Source: Physcocola sp002396385
GTDB lineage: Bacteria; Bacteroidota; Bacteroidia; Bacteroidales; Paludibacteraceae
DNA: 64,000 bases
NCBI GenBank assembly: GCA_946535435.1
Contig: CAMNDM010000013.1
Location: 1 to 64,000, forward strand
Direction of reading: 5' to 3'
Both the position numbers and the translations under genes were made by a program. Position 1 is the first letter of the stretch. Each line of letters starts with the position of its first letter. The notes under the pieces were generated by a model. The model ran no database searches. It worked only from the letters and a program-made list of their open reading frames with translations, and was not told the origin of the DNA. Below, one piece after another: positions 26,486 to 36,400 of the stretch.

Positions 26486-27634
26486 TTACTTGCCGTTAAG
26501 GATAGCGGGCAGCTCGTTTCGGGAAAGATCTTCGTTAACAATCGGGAAATCGCCTTTATAGCACCAGTGGCAATTAGCGATACCATACTGGTGGAACACG
26601 CTGCAGACATCGTTATACCAACGCAGGCGGGTTTCCTTGTCGATAAATTTAGGATAAGCGCCAAACTCGCCACAATAGAGGTGCAAGCCCAAAGCGTTAG
26701 CTTTGTCGATGGCCTTCTTCATGTGCGAATACATTGTGTCGCGGTTATAAGGCTCGTTCATAGAAGCGATTTTAGCCCGTTCCTTTTCGGGAAGTTTTGC
26801 CAAGTCGGCACTATCGACAGGAACACCCGGATAGTTGATCTTGCCCTTATAGAAACTATAATCGGTCCAAGGGGCCTGGTGGTGGGTTACCAGACTAGGC
26901 TCGTAGAAATGGAAACTGAGCACCAAGTAAGGATCGTTTTCAGGGACGCGGAGCGAGTCGAAAGTGCTAGGAATCTGCCACAAATTAGAGCCGACAATAA
27001 GCGTACGCTCTTTTTCAGCCTCACGAAGTCCCTTTACCGTTTTTTCTATCAGCTTGTTCCAAGCCTCGTGTGTAGGGGCAACCGGTTCGTTCATAATCTC
27101 ATAGGCGACACGGTCGGTCGGATACTGCTTCAGGTCTTTCTGCAAGTCCTTCCAGATAGCCACAAACTTCTCTTGGGCAGCAGGGTCAGAGAACAAAGTA
27201 TTCGGGTGCTCGTTTTCGCTATTGAAGTGGTGTGAACGCACAATGTGCAAGTCGACCACAATGTTCATTCCATCTTCAAGCGCCCATTTAACAGCGTTAT
27301 GCATTAAGCGGAACCCAGCGGTGTCGCGGTTCATATTCTCGTCGTAGAGGTGTTCCTCGTCAACAGGAAGACGGACAAAGTCGAAACCCATAGCCGCAAT
27401 AGAGTCAAAATCGCGTTTCGAGATCTGTTTATTCCGTTCTTCTCCGCGACTGGTGGACTGTGACAGCCAGTGGCTGACATTCACACCATTTTCCAAACGA
27501 AGGGTTGCATACGTCTTCTTTTCAGTAGTAGAAGAAGGATTGCCGTTAGCAGAGTCTGCATTTGAAGAACCCTGATTTCCACAAGAGGCAACCATAAGCG
27601 CCAACAAGGCTGAACCTAAAATTCTTTTTCTCAT
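26486..27634 (-). CDS. Glycoside hydrolase family 5 lipoprotein (cellulase-like)
   Basis: 382 residues. The lipoprotein signal MRKRILGSALLALMVASC ends at Cys18 and is followed by a Ser/Asn-rich linker (to about 40). The catalytic domain starts GVNVSHWLSQS and has the GH5 acid/base Glu183 in EIMNEPV and the nucleophile Glu323 in YCGEFGAY; the conserved VVDLH histidine and FHFYEP stretch are also there. GH5 enzymes hydrolyse beta-1,4 glucans or mannans; the exact polysaccharide cannot be read. It is a single-gene unit with its own promoter (27664-27694) and terminator. Confidence 0.92.
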   Translation of the reverse strand: MRKRILGSALLALMVASCGNQGSSNADSANGNPSSTTEKKTYATLRLENGVNVSHWLSQSTSRGEERNKQISKRDFDSIAAMGFDFVRLPVDEEHLYDENMNRDTAGFRLMHNAVKWALEDGMNIVVDLHIVRSHHFNSENEHPNTLFSDPAAQEKFVAIWKDLQKDLKQYPTDRVAYEIMNEPVAPTHEAWNKLIEKTVKGLREAEKERTLIVGSNLWQIPSTFDSLRVPENDPYLVLSFHFYEPSLVTHHQAPWTDYSFYKGKINYPGVPVDSADLAKLPEKERAKIASMNEPYNRDTMYSHMKKAIDKANALGLHLYCGEFGAYPKFIDKETRLRWYNDVCSVFHQYGIANCHWCYKGDFPIVNEDLSRNELPAILNGK

Positions 27635-27663
27635 AATAGTATAAAAGAGTGTAAAGTGATATG

Positions 27664-27694
27664 CAAATATAGTTTATATGAACGATGATACAAA
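27664..27694 (-). promoter_or_regulatory. Promoter of the GH5 gene
   Basis: On the minus strand TTTG (27694-27691) and TATATTTG (27671-27664) are 19 bp apart, a near-perfect Bacteroidota -33/-7 pair. Transcription would start about 22 nt before the ATG at 27634. Confidence 0.75.
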
Positions 27695-27861
27695 ACCCTC
27701 CTGAGAACGCATGTTTTCCGGGGGCTTTTCTGGGTATCGATTCCTAAATTCTAAATCACCTGCAGTTAGTGTACGTGACAAAAATACAGCCAATAATCAA
27801 CACCTGCTAACAAAAAACGGGCACAAGATAGAAAAATCTGGGCACAAGCCGAGGAAACAAA

Positions 27862-27893
27862 CAAAAAAAGCCGGCTGCATTTCGACAGCCGGC
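27862..27893 (-). terminator. Rho-independent terminator of the ammonium transporter gene
   Basis: GCCGGCTG and CAGCCGGC enclose an 8-nt loop; on the minus strand the stem is followed by seven T. It lies 45 bp past the stop codon at 27938. Confidence 0.9.
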
Positions 27894-27937
27894 CAACGGG
27901 AATTAAAAACAAATATATAAAGTCGGAGGGAAAAACT

Positions 27938-29287
27938 TTATTCCTTTTCAGCGTATTCCGCAATTTCACGCTCGGCAACATCGGCCAAACCATAATGCTC
28001 GTCGTGCTGGCTCAAGTCGAGACCTATTTTCTCGCTCTGTAAAGAGACACGCATCGGAATCATCTTGTTCGTCAGCCAATATAGGCCGTAACTGACCACA
28101 AACGTGTAACCGATGACGATAACAAGCGCCAGCAAGTGGTTGAGGAAGATAACCACTCCCTCGTGCGTGCAGGCAATCAGACCTTCTTGGATAAAGATAC
28201 CAGTCAAAACGGTGCCAACAATACCACCCATACCGTGAGTAGGGAACACATCGAGCGCATCGTCAACACGGAAGCGGTTGCTCCAGTGTACACAGACGTT
28301 ACAGATAATAGTGATAACCATAGAGATGAAGATGCTCTGCCCCACCGTCACATAACCCGCCGAGGGGGTAATAGCCACCAAGCCGACCACACAGCCAACA
28401 GCTGCGCCCATAGCCGAAGGCTTGTGACCACGCAGACAGTCGAAGAAAATCCAGGTCATCATAGCGGTAGCCGAAGCCGTGTTGGTGTTCAAGAAGGCCT
28501 TCACAGCCTGGGCATCGGCATGCAGAGACGAACCACCATTAAATCCGAACCAACCCAGCCACAAAAGGGCCGCACCCAACAAGACAAAAGGCACATTGGC
28601 CGGTTTGACATCCTTTTTCTGACGGCGTCCCAAAAAGATAGCACCCGCAAGGGCAGCCACACCAGAAGAAGCGTGCACGACGATACCACCGGCGAAATCG
28701 ACCACTCCCCACTGACGGAAGAGGCCGTCGGGATGCCAGGTCATGTGGGCCAAAGGACAGTAGATAAGTATACAGAACAGCATCATAAAAACCATATAGG
28801 CCGAAAAACGCACGCGTTCGGCAAACGAACCCGTAATAAGCGAAGGCGTTATAATGGCGAACTTCATCTGGAACAGCGCATACAGGGCCAAAGGAATTGT
28901 AGGGGCCAGATTCACATCAACGTGTCCGTCGACATCTTTAAACATAAAGAACGTGGAAGGGCTACCCAAAATACCCAAGCCACCCAAATCGTCGCCAAAA
29001 GAAAGGCTGAAACCGACAACCACCCAGATAACGCTGATAACGCCCATGGCGATAAAACTCTGCAGCATGGTCGAAATGACGTTTTTCGCCCCCACCATAC
29101 CGCCATAAAAGAACGAGAGGCCGGGAGTCATCATCAAGACAAAAATAGTGGCAGTAATCATCCAAGCGACATCTGCCGTACTCACAAGCGGATCCATCTG
29201 AAAACCGAACGAACCCTCATCAACAAACAGTCCGACGACGGCAATTACCGCCATAATGGACATCAGGACAATCCATCTCTTCTGCAT
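27938..29287 (-). CDS. amtB: Ammonium transporter
   Basis: 449 residues with about eleven membrane segments. It takes up ammonium across the inner membrane. Both pore histidines are present, in VVHASSGVAALAG and FPTHGMGGIVG; MTPGLSFFYGGMVGAKN is the family signature near the amino end. The amino end is hydrophobic and could be a signal peptide or first membrane segment. The cytoplasmic tail (about 410-449) is longer than the minimum and acidic (DLSQHDEHYGLADVAEREIA). A glnK gene, the usual partner, is not adjacent. A -7 box lies at 29350-29357. Confidence 0.96.
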   Translation of the reverse strand: MQKRWIVLMSIMAVIAVVGLFVDEGSFGFQMDPLVSTADVAWMITATIFVLMMTPGLSFFYGGMVGAKNVISTMLQSFIAMGVISVIWVVVGFSLSFGDDLGGLGILGSPSTFFMFKDVDGHVDVNLAPTIPLALYALFQMKFAIITPSLITGSFAERVRFSAYMVFMMLFCILIYCPLAHMTWHPDGLFRQWGVVDFAGGIVVHASSGVAALAGAIFLGRRQKKDVKPANVPFVLLGAALLWLGWFGFNGGSSLHADAQAVKAFLNTNTASATAMMTWIFFDCLRGHKPSAMGAAVGCVVGLVAITPSAGYVTVGQSIFISMVITIICNVCVHWSNRFRVDDALDVFPTHGMGGIVGTVLTGIFIQEGLIACTHEGVVIFLNHLLALVIVIGYTFVVSYGLYWLTNKMIPMRVSLQSEKIGLDLSQHDEHYGLADVAEREIAEYAEKE

Positions 29288-29753
29288 ATATATTCAATGT
29301 TTAAATTTGGCGATTCAAATAGTGTCCGTTCCAGACACAATTAACGGCACAAAGTTAGGCACGGCTGGAATTTCCGTAAGCAAAAAAAAGCACTGCTTTA
29401 AAATAAAACACAAAAAGTTTCAATCAACACAAAAACAACCTCTAAAAATATCAAACTATAAAGAAAAAATATCAAGACAGCTGCAAATCATAACTTGAGC
29501 GTTAACATAGAGAGGCAGGAGACAAGAAAGGCAACGTTTCCGACTCAGAGCAAGAAACAGTACAAAATCATTCTTTTTTTCGAACATCACTGAGTTTATT
29601 TGCATATTTTAAGTATTTTACCGAATATTGCGTTATACTGAACTAACACATTAAAATTTAATACCGAAATCGCAAAACACGAAGGCATACCTTCCAACGA
29701 TTAAGGGAAAAACACAAACGGCGTCAGCCAAATATAAAAAAGAGCTATAAGGG
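29288..29753. other. Divergent intergenic region between the ammonium transporter and CotH genes
   Basis: About 460 AT-rich bases. Apart from the -7 box at 29350 I see no ORF, strong hairpin or repeat. The promoter of the CotH gene must be in the right half but no TAnnTTTG was found. Confidence 0.4.
29350..29357 (-). promoter_or_regulatory. Candidate -7 box of the ammonium transporter gene
   Basis: On the minus strand TAACTTTG matches TAnnTTTG, 63 bp upstream of the start. A TTTG lies 23 bp further upstream, slightly far for a -33 element. No sigma-54 site (GG-N10-GC) was seen. Confidence 0.45.
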
Positions 29754-29759
29754 TTGCAT

Positions 29760-32700
29760 ATGATGAAACTAACATTAAAAAAAGTGTTACTGCCATTATT
29801 ATTGGCAGGTGGGAGTTACGCAGCAAACGCTTCTGTAGTGATCAACGAAGCGATGCCGTGCAATTTGAACACCTATATGGATATGGGTACATACGACTAT
29901 CATCCGTGGGTGGAGCTATACAACAACGGCAAAGACACCATCAACCTGAATGGCTACAGTTTCGTATACAAACCGCTGGAGGAAGAGATCGTAAAGGAGC
30001 ACACCATTGACTACGATTGTAAGATAGCCGGAGGCAAATACCTTTTGTTCTACTTCGACAAACTGGCAGGTAAAAGCAGGCACATCAGCTACAAACTAGA
30101 CGCCGACGGCGGCACCATCTCGTTGATGAACGCAAGCGGCGCCATTGTGTCGTCGTTAAACATACCCGACATCTGCTCTTACGTCTCTTTCGGAATAGGA
30201 AAGAACGGGGCCGGCTATATGGAGCCAACCCCCGGCAATGAAAACGACTCGGCATACGTTGCGACCACCCTCTCTTCTTTCCAAAGCAAGCACCAATGTG
30301 CAGCGCCAACCTTCAGCAAGACTGGTGGCGTTTACGCCGATGCCGAATCTTTAAACATCAGTATAAGCACCCAGACAGAAGGTGCCAAAATCTACTATAC
30401 GACCGACGGGACAGTACCAACGAAAGAGAATGGCGAACTCTACAGCGAGCCCCTGGTATTCGAGAAAACCGCAGTCGTCAGGGCGCGCGCCTATTTAAAG
30501 GGGAAAGTGTGCAGCCCGATCGCAACCGCCTCGTACATCTTCAACGACAGCAAACACAAGTACTGCAGCGGAGTCGGCAAACTGCCTATCGTTTCAATTG
30601 TTACCGACAAAAAGAACTTTAAAGACAAGACCATCGGCATAGGTACCAAAGGAGAAAACGGTGTAACAGGCAAATGCGGGTCTTTGGGTTCGGCAAACTA
30701 CAACCGCGACTGGAAGCGCCCTATGAACTTCGAGTTCATAGAAAACGGAAAAACGGTGGTCAACCACGAACTGGAGGCAAAAGTTATGGGCGGCTGTTCC
30801 CGCCAATACGAGACGAAATCGCTCGCCTTGATGGCGAACAAGAAGTGCGGTAGCGGCAAAAACAAGATGAAATACGCATTCTTCACCGATAAACCCAGCA
30901 TCACCAAATTCAAGAGTCTGCACCTTCGCAACGGAGGAAACGACTACGACGGGCTACGCTTCCGCGACGGATTCATGCAAAGTCTGCTTCACGGTGAGAA
31001 TATCGACTATCAGGCCTACCGCCCTGTCGGCTACTACATTAACGGTGAGTACCAAGGGCTTATGCTGTTGAACGAGCACGTTAACGAAGACTATGTATAC
31101 AGCAACTACGGCCTAGACGATGACGAGGTGGACCTCATCAAGATCGCGACGAATAAAATCAACATCTCGGGGGGCACCGTCGACGCCTACAACAATCTGA
31201 TTAGCGAGGCACAAGTAGGTATAAACACCAGCGGCTACTACGAAAAGATGAACAAGCTGATGGACATGGACGAATATATGACCTACATGGCTTTCGAACA
31301 ATACATCGTGAACACCGACTGGCCAAGCAACAATTTGAAGATGTGGCGTCACAGGAACAACGGGCGTTTCCGCTGGATTGTGTACGACACCGACTTCGGT
31401 TTCGGCATGTATGCCGGCTACAGTCCTAACTTTACGACCTACACCACCGATATGATTAAATTCTCGGCTGGAACAGGTTCGGCAGTCAATTGGGGAAATG
31501 GCTCAAGCCACGAGCCCTACACCTTCAGTGAAGAGTCGAAATGGAAGACCATCTTATTCGCAAGTCTGATGAAGAACGACGAGTTCCGTAACAAGTTTAT
31601 GACCAGAAACCTAATGTTGCTGGCCACAAGGTTCAAGCCAGAAACCGTAAAGGCAAAACTAGACAGCATTGCCAAAGACGCCTTCCCTGAGTACTGTGCG
31701 ATGACAGCAAACGAGAACTGGCAGCCCAACCTCGACGACAACGACGAGATGAGGACGATGAAGGAATTCGCCGAAAAGCGTCCTTCCTATGTTTACGAAC
31801 ACCTTGCCAGCTATTATGGAGGTAATCCGGTCAAGCTGAACATAACATCGAACATAGCAGGGACCGACTGGATCATCAACGGCCTCTATTGGAACAAAGA
31901 CAAGTATGACAGCAAATACATCAGCAACCAAACGCTGACCGTTACAGCCATACCTCCGAAGGGCTACGTATTCAAACAATGGAACCTATCGTCTGCCTCC
32001 TCGTCAAAACTGCTCACAAAGAGCAGCGAATGGGACTACCTTTACACAGCAGAAGGAGCGACAGAGGGTTGGAAAGAGAAAGGCTATAAGGCAACCGGCT
32101 GGAAGAAAGGCAGCGGAAAATTCGGCTATGGTCCAAACGACGACTACACAGTTGAACTAGACTATGGGCCAGACAGCGAGGACAAGCCTATCACTGCCTA
32201 CTTCCGCACCGACGTCAACATCGACAATCTGGACGACTACGAGAAATTCACTGCCAACATTGAATACGACGACGCATTTGTGCTGTATGTAAACGGGGTT
32301 GAGGTCAGCCGTACCAACCTTTCGGCCGACACTGTAACCAACACCACCCTGGCAGACGAATACACAAACGACACCAAGATGGAGGTAGAGATTGGCAAAA
32401 AATATTTTGTGGAGGGTGGGAACACCATCGCAGTAGAGGTTCACCAAAACACCGCAACCAGTAGCGACTTCACCTTTTCGATGATAATGAATGCGATTGG
32501 CAAGGCGACAGGAACCTCCTCGAAGAAGAGCACCTACACCACTACCATAAGCGACGACTACAGCATGGAAGCCATATTTGAGAGAGGTGTAGACACCCAG
32601 CGTATTTTCATAAACGAGGTGTGCAGCTCGAACCAACCCGTCATAAAGAGCGAAGATACATCTGACGGCTACATGTATGGATATGCAGACGAATACGGCA

Positions 32701-33365
32701 AATATGGCGACTGGGTTGAATTGTACAACGCCAGCGACATAGACGTCAATATTGCAGGCTGGTACATAACAGACAATTCGGCCAAACCGACCAAATACCG
32801 GATTCCAACCACAGAGCCGGAAGCGACCAATGTGCCAGCACACGGCTACAAACTGATTTGGTGTGACAATGACGTTTGGAACGGTCCGCTGCACGTTGAC
32901 TTCAAGTTGGGGGACACCAAAACCAACACCATTATGCTATCGAGTACGCCAAACTCAGTAGAAGACTCGTTGACCACCATCATTAATATTGGCACCAACC
33001 AGTCGTATGGCCGGACATACGACGGCAACGAGAACAGGCAACACTTCCAGTACAACTGCAAGACTCCGAAGGCGCCAAACGGCACCATTAAAAACTGTCT
33101 GGCAGCGGAGTACAACGAGAAAGCGACAGAGCAGAACACGCTGTTCCTCTACCCTAACCCGGCAGACGACCAGCTGAACATAGAATCGTCGGGAGAAAAA
33201 GTGAGAAAGATGCAAATTTACGACAACATAGGGCATCTGGTCTACAGCGAAAATTGCGATTCGAAAGAGATAGCCGTCAACACCAGCATATTTGCGAGCG
33301 GCATCTACGTGATAGCAATAGAAACGGAAAGCGACATCCGCCATATGAAGTTCATAAAGAAATAA
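29760..33365 (+). CDS. CotH-domain surface protein with lamin-tail domains and T9SS type A sorting domain
   Basis: 1201 residues from the ATG at 29760 (a TTG two codons earlier and an ATG one codon later are alternatives). The order is: signal peptide (MMKLTLKKVLLPLLLAGGSY), lamin-tail domain (about 27-170, VVINEAMPCN, PWVELYNNG), chitobiase-type beta domain (about 185-262, KIYYTTDGTVPT), CotH kinase-like domain (about 270-640, GLMLLNEHVNEDYV, WIVYDTDFGFG), an Ig-like stretch, a second lamin-tail domain (about 975-1110, IFINEVCSSNQP, DWVELYNAS) and a type A sorting domain (LYPNPADDQLNIES, GIYVIAIETES). CotH proteins are protein kinases in some spore formers; in this phylum the same architecture is found on secreted proteins of unknown role. 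It should be exported by T9SS. Confidence 0.92.
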   Translation: MMKLTLKKVLLPLLLAGGSYAANASVVINEAMPCNLNTYMDMGTYDYHPWVELYNNGKDTINLNGYSFVYKPLEEEIVKEHTIDYDCKIAGGKYLLFYFDKLAGKSRHISYKLDADGGTISLMNASGAIVSSLNIPDICSYVSFGIGKNGAGYMEPTPGNENDSAYVATTLSSFQSKHQCAAPTFSKTGGVYADAESLNISISTQTEGAKIYYTTDGTVPTKENGELYSEPLVFEKTAVVRARAYLKGKVCSPIATASYIFNDSKHKYCSGVGKLPIVSIVTDKKNFKDKTIGIGTKGENGVTGKCGSLGSANYNRDWKRPMNFEFIENGKTVVNHELEAKVMGGCSRQYETKSLALMANKKCGSGKNKMKYAFFTDKPSITKFKSLHLRNGGNDYDGLRFRDGFMQSLLHGENIDYQAYRPVGYYINGEYQGLMLLNEHVNEDYVYSNYGLDDDEVDLIKIATNKINISGGTVDAYNNLISEAQVGINTSGYYEKMNKLMDMDEYMTYMAFEQYIVNTDWPSNNLKMWRHRNNGRFRWIVYDTDFGFGMYAGYSPNFTTYTTDMIKFSAGTGSAVNWGNGSSHEPYTFSEESKWKTILFASLMKNDEFRNKFMTRNLMLLATRFKPETVKAKLDSIAKDAFPEYCAMTANENWQPNLDDNDEMRTMKEFAEKRPSYVYEHLASYYGGNPVKLNITSNIAGTDWIINGLYWNKDKYDSKYISNQTLTVTAIPPKGYVFKQWNLSSASSSKLLTKSSEWDYLYTAEGATEGWKEKGYKATGWKKGSGKFGYGPNDDYTVELDYGPDSEDKPITAYFRTDVNIDNLDDYEKFTANIEYDDAFVLYVNGVEVSRTNLSADTVTNTTLADEYTNDTKMEVEIGKKYFVEGGNTIAVEVHQNTATSSDFTFSMIMNAIGKATGTSSKKSTYTTTISDDYSMEAIFERGVDTQRIFINEVCSSNQPVIKSEDTSDGYMYGYADEYGKYGDWVELYNASDIDVNIAGWYITDNSAKPTKYRIPTTEPEATNVPAHGYKLIWCDNDVWNGPLHVDFKLGDTKTNTIMLSSTPNSVEDSLTTIINIGTNQSYGRTYDGNENRQHFQYNCKTPKAPNGTIKNCLAAEYNEKATEQNTLFLYPNPADDQLNIESSGEKVRKMQIYDNIGHLVYSENCDSKEIAVNTSIFASGIYVIAIETESDIRHMKFIKK

Positions 33366-33399
33366 ACGACAAAAAAGTTCCACATCGGAAAAAACTGCG

Positions 33400-33407
33400 T
33401 ACATTTG
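33400..33407 (+). promoter_or_regulatory. -7 box upstream of the beta-helix protein gene
   Basis: TACATTTG matches TAnnTTTG. Transcription would start near 33415, giving a leader of about 77 nt that consists largely of the hairpin at 33418-33468. Confidence 0.55.
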
Positions 33408-33417
33408 CATAAATAAG

Positions 33418-33468
33418 CTACAAGCAACAGTCTACAGCCGGTTCCAAACCCGCTGTGGACTTTTGTAG
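33418..33468 (+). promoter_or_regulatory. Long structured leader hairpin before the beta-helix gene
   Basis: CTACAA (33418-33423) pairs with TTGTAG (33463-33468). Inside, AGTCTACAGC (33429-33438) pairs with GCTGTGGACT (33452-33461) with one G-T pair, and GGTT pairs with AACC around a 3-nt loop. It lies between the likely transcription start and the ATG at 33492. A 5' stabilising stem or a regulatory leader fits; only four T follow, so termination of the upstream transcript is less likely. Confidence 0.55.
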
Positions 33469-33491
33469 TTAGCAAAGAAGATAACTACCTT

Positions 33492-36400
33492 ATGATAAAA
33501 AGAACTAAAGGCATATCCATAGCTAAGATTTTAAAAGGCTTCGCCACTGCAGCATCCATACTGATGGTTCTTGCAACCGAACCGCTATCTGCCCAAAACT
33601 ATTATGGTCTTTTCCCTTCAAAAGAAGTTGGAGACGGTTTCCGGAAGATGAAGACAAAGGACGAGACGAACGTCATCCACTGGAAAGCCGACGAGACGGT
33701 AACGACCAAAACATCCATCAGTCTGCGTAATTCCGATTCAGAACTTAGCCCATACAACCAAAGTATACCGGAGCTGTCGAACTTGGTTCCAATTGCTTGC
33801 GTTACCCCCAACCGCGAGTTCAAGTTATCGAAACCCACCAGTTTCCGAGACATGGGTTTGAGCCTTTGCGACACCATCAACAAACTGAACATCTGGCTTA
33901 CATTCAAGCCAAGCGGAGCACCCGACACATTGTTTGTAGGCGTACGCCCAAGCTACCGCCATATGTTCACGTTCCCGCGTCCGAAAATCATCTACCACAG
34001 CGAGAAGATTGACAACAACGGCAAATTCACCAAGGGTGCGGCCATTTCGTTCGAGGCAGAGCCACCACTTGGAGTGAACAGCGACCTGTTGCAATGGGAA
34101 TGGTATGTCGACGGGGAACATATGACCGGCCGTAACGACCGCTGGTTCGAGACCTATTCGAGAACCAAATGGCTCAACGGCAAACACACCATAAAATGCC
34201 GCTACAAGAAGAAAAACGGCCACCGTTTCAGCGACTTCGGCGAAATAGACATCTGGCAGTTGAGTACTAGCGAGAAAGGCATCAGAGCCGTTCCGTACTG
34301 GGGAGCCGACTGTACGGACGAAGAGAACCTCGATTCGACCAACTTCTGCTACAACAAAGAATCGCGCTGGGGTAGCTTTGTACTGCACCCGCTGGAAGAC
34401 TATGTGCACTTCTATATGGAGTTCTTGAACGAGGACATCCAGACATCGACCATCACCAACACGGCAAAAGTCAAGAACTTCGAATTGTTGGAAGCCAGTC
34501 CGGCCGACTTAGACTACCGTTTCTTCTTCCTGCCTACCAACTGTAAAGGCCACGCCCGCGAGCCATACTCGCCAGTGACCATCTATTTCCGCCTGCAAGG
34601 CACAAACATCAACTATTCGCTGATTCCATACATCAAGCCAACCGTAAAGATCACCCCAGACAGCGTTGAAATTTGCGAGAACTCGTTTGAATCGGCATCA
34701 GAAAGTTCGGTGTTCACGGCCTCGGCATCAGGATTTCCGAACAACAACTACAAGTGCCAATGGTATTTCAGCAAAACAAAGAACGGCACTTACGAGCCTG
34801 TGCAAAGGGGAGAGAATGCGACCTACATTCCCGACCACACCGGCTACTACAAAGTGGTTGCGACCGACGGCGTCTTTTCTGCCACATCGGAGCCCGTCAA
34901 AGTAAAACAAAGGTTAAGCGACTGTCTTAGTGCTGAAATCTATACAAAAGACAAACGCGACTACACCTGTGCCAACGGCACATTGGAGTTGAACGCATCG
35001 CTGACCAACTCGGTATATACCTACCAATGGTACATCGGTCCGACCAACGGCAAGAATCTTAGAGCTATAGTTGGAGCGACTGGGCCTATTTTCTATGGCA
35101 GCGCCAACAAAGCAGACGAGTCTTACTTTGTAGAGGTAAAATATGGTAGCCGGCACGTCATCTCCAATCCGTTCCACATCCGCCAGTTGGCCAAATTGCA
35201 GGCAGGGACCTCGAAATTAGTCACCGAGGCAAGCCCTACACAAGTCTGCCAGGACTACAATACGACGCTGAAGACCCGAATCAGCAGCAAAAGGAAGGAC
35301 ACCCTACCGGTTATTTACCGTTTCTACAGGGCCAGCTACAACAACCCAATACTGTTGGGCGAGATAGAAAGCAAAGACGAGAACGTCTACCTGTCGACAC
35401 CAGTAAACAGCAACGGTTCAAAATACTACGTTGTAGCTGTCGGTTGTGACCAGCAATTGCGTACAAAGGAGAACGTAACCGTCAACCTACGTAACGACGA
35501 GTCGTGCGGACGCGGTCATTTCTATGTAAAGAAGACTGGCGACGACTACCGCGACGGAACCACATGGAAAAATGCGTTCGCAACAATGGAGAAAGCGATT
35601 AAGACCATAAAATCGCTTCGCAACTCTCCTCTTTATGCCAACACTCCGATGGCCATCCACATTGCAGCAGGCGTGTACCAACCTTACGAGGAAGGCGGAT
35701 TCGACCTACCCGACAATGTAACGCTATACGGCGGCTACGACGAATTGCCAACCGACCGAAGCATAAGCGGCACTCACCGCAACCCTATCTCACCAGCAAA
35801 TCCGAACGGTTTTGCGACTACCTTCCGAAGCGACTCGTCTTCGCAACGCATCATCAAGTTGGAAGACAAAGCCAACATCAAGATAGTCGGAATCCACTTC
35901 GACGGAGAGAAATATGCGACTTCGTTAGACGGCCGTGCCATCTATAGCGACAACACCATCCTAACCATCGACTCCTGCTGGTTTACCAACTTCAGGATTT
36001 CACAGGCCACCAGAGGGCCGTTGGCAGCCGTCTGCGTACTACACACCGACAAATGCAAGCGAATGGACATCAAACCAGAGATAAACGTTCTTCATTGCTC
36101 ATTCTCGAAGAATGCCGGATACGAGTGGGGCGCCTGTCTGAACATTATGACCGATGCGGAAGTCAACATCAAGAACAGCACCTTCAACCACAACACGAAC
36201 CGGGATAAAGGCGGTACCGCATTGCTGACATACAATGCGAGTCCGAACGTGACCATCATGAACAGTACCTTCTACAGCAACCAGATTGTAGGCGAAGGCG
36301 GTTCATACGGAAGTTCGGTAATAAGAATGGCGGGGGGAGAACCGGTCTGCAACATTTATTCCAGCACCATTTGCGACCACTTCTACAAAGAGAACGGAAA

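Noticed and set aside
28136..29344. 402-codon frame antisense to the ammonium transporter
   Set aside because: Antisense shadow of a well supported gene; low-complexity, His/Arg/Asn-rich sequence.
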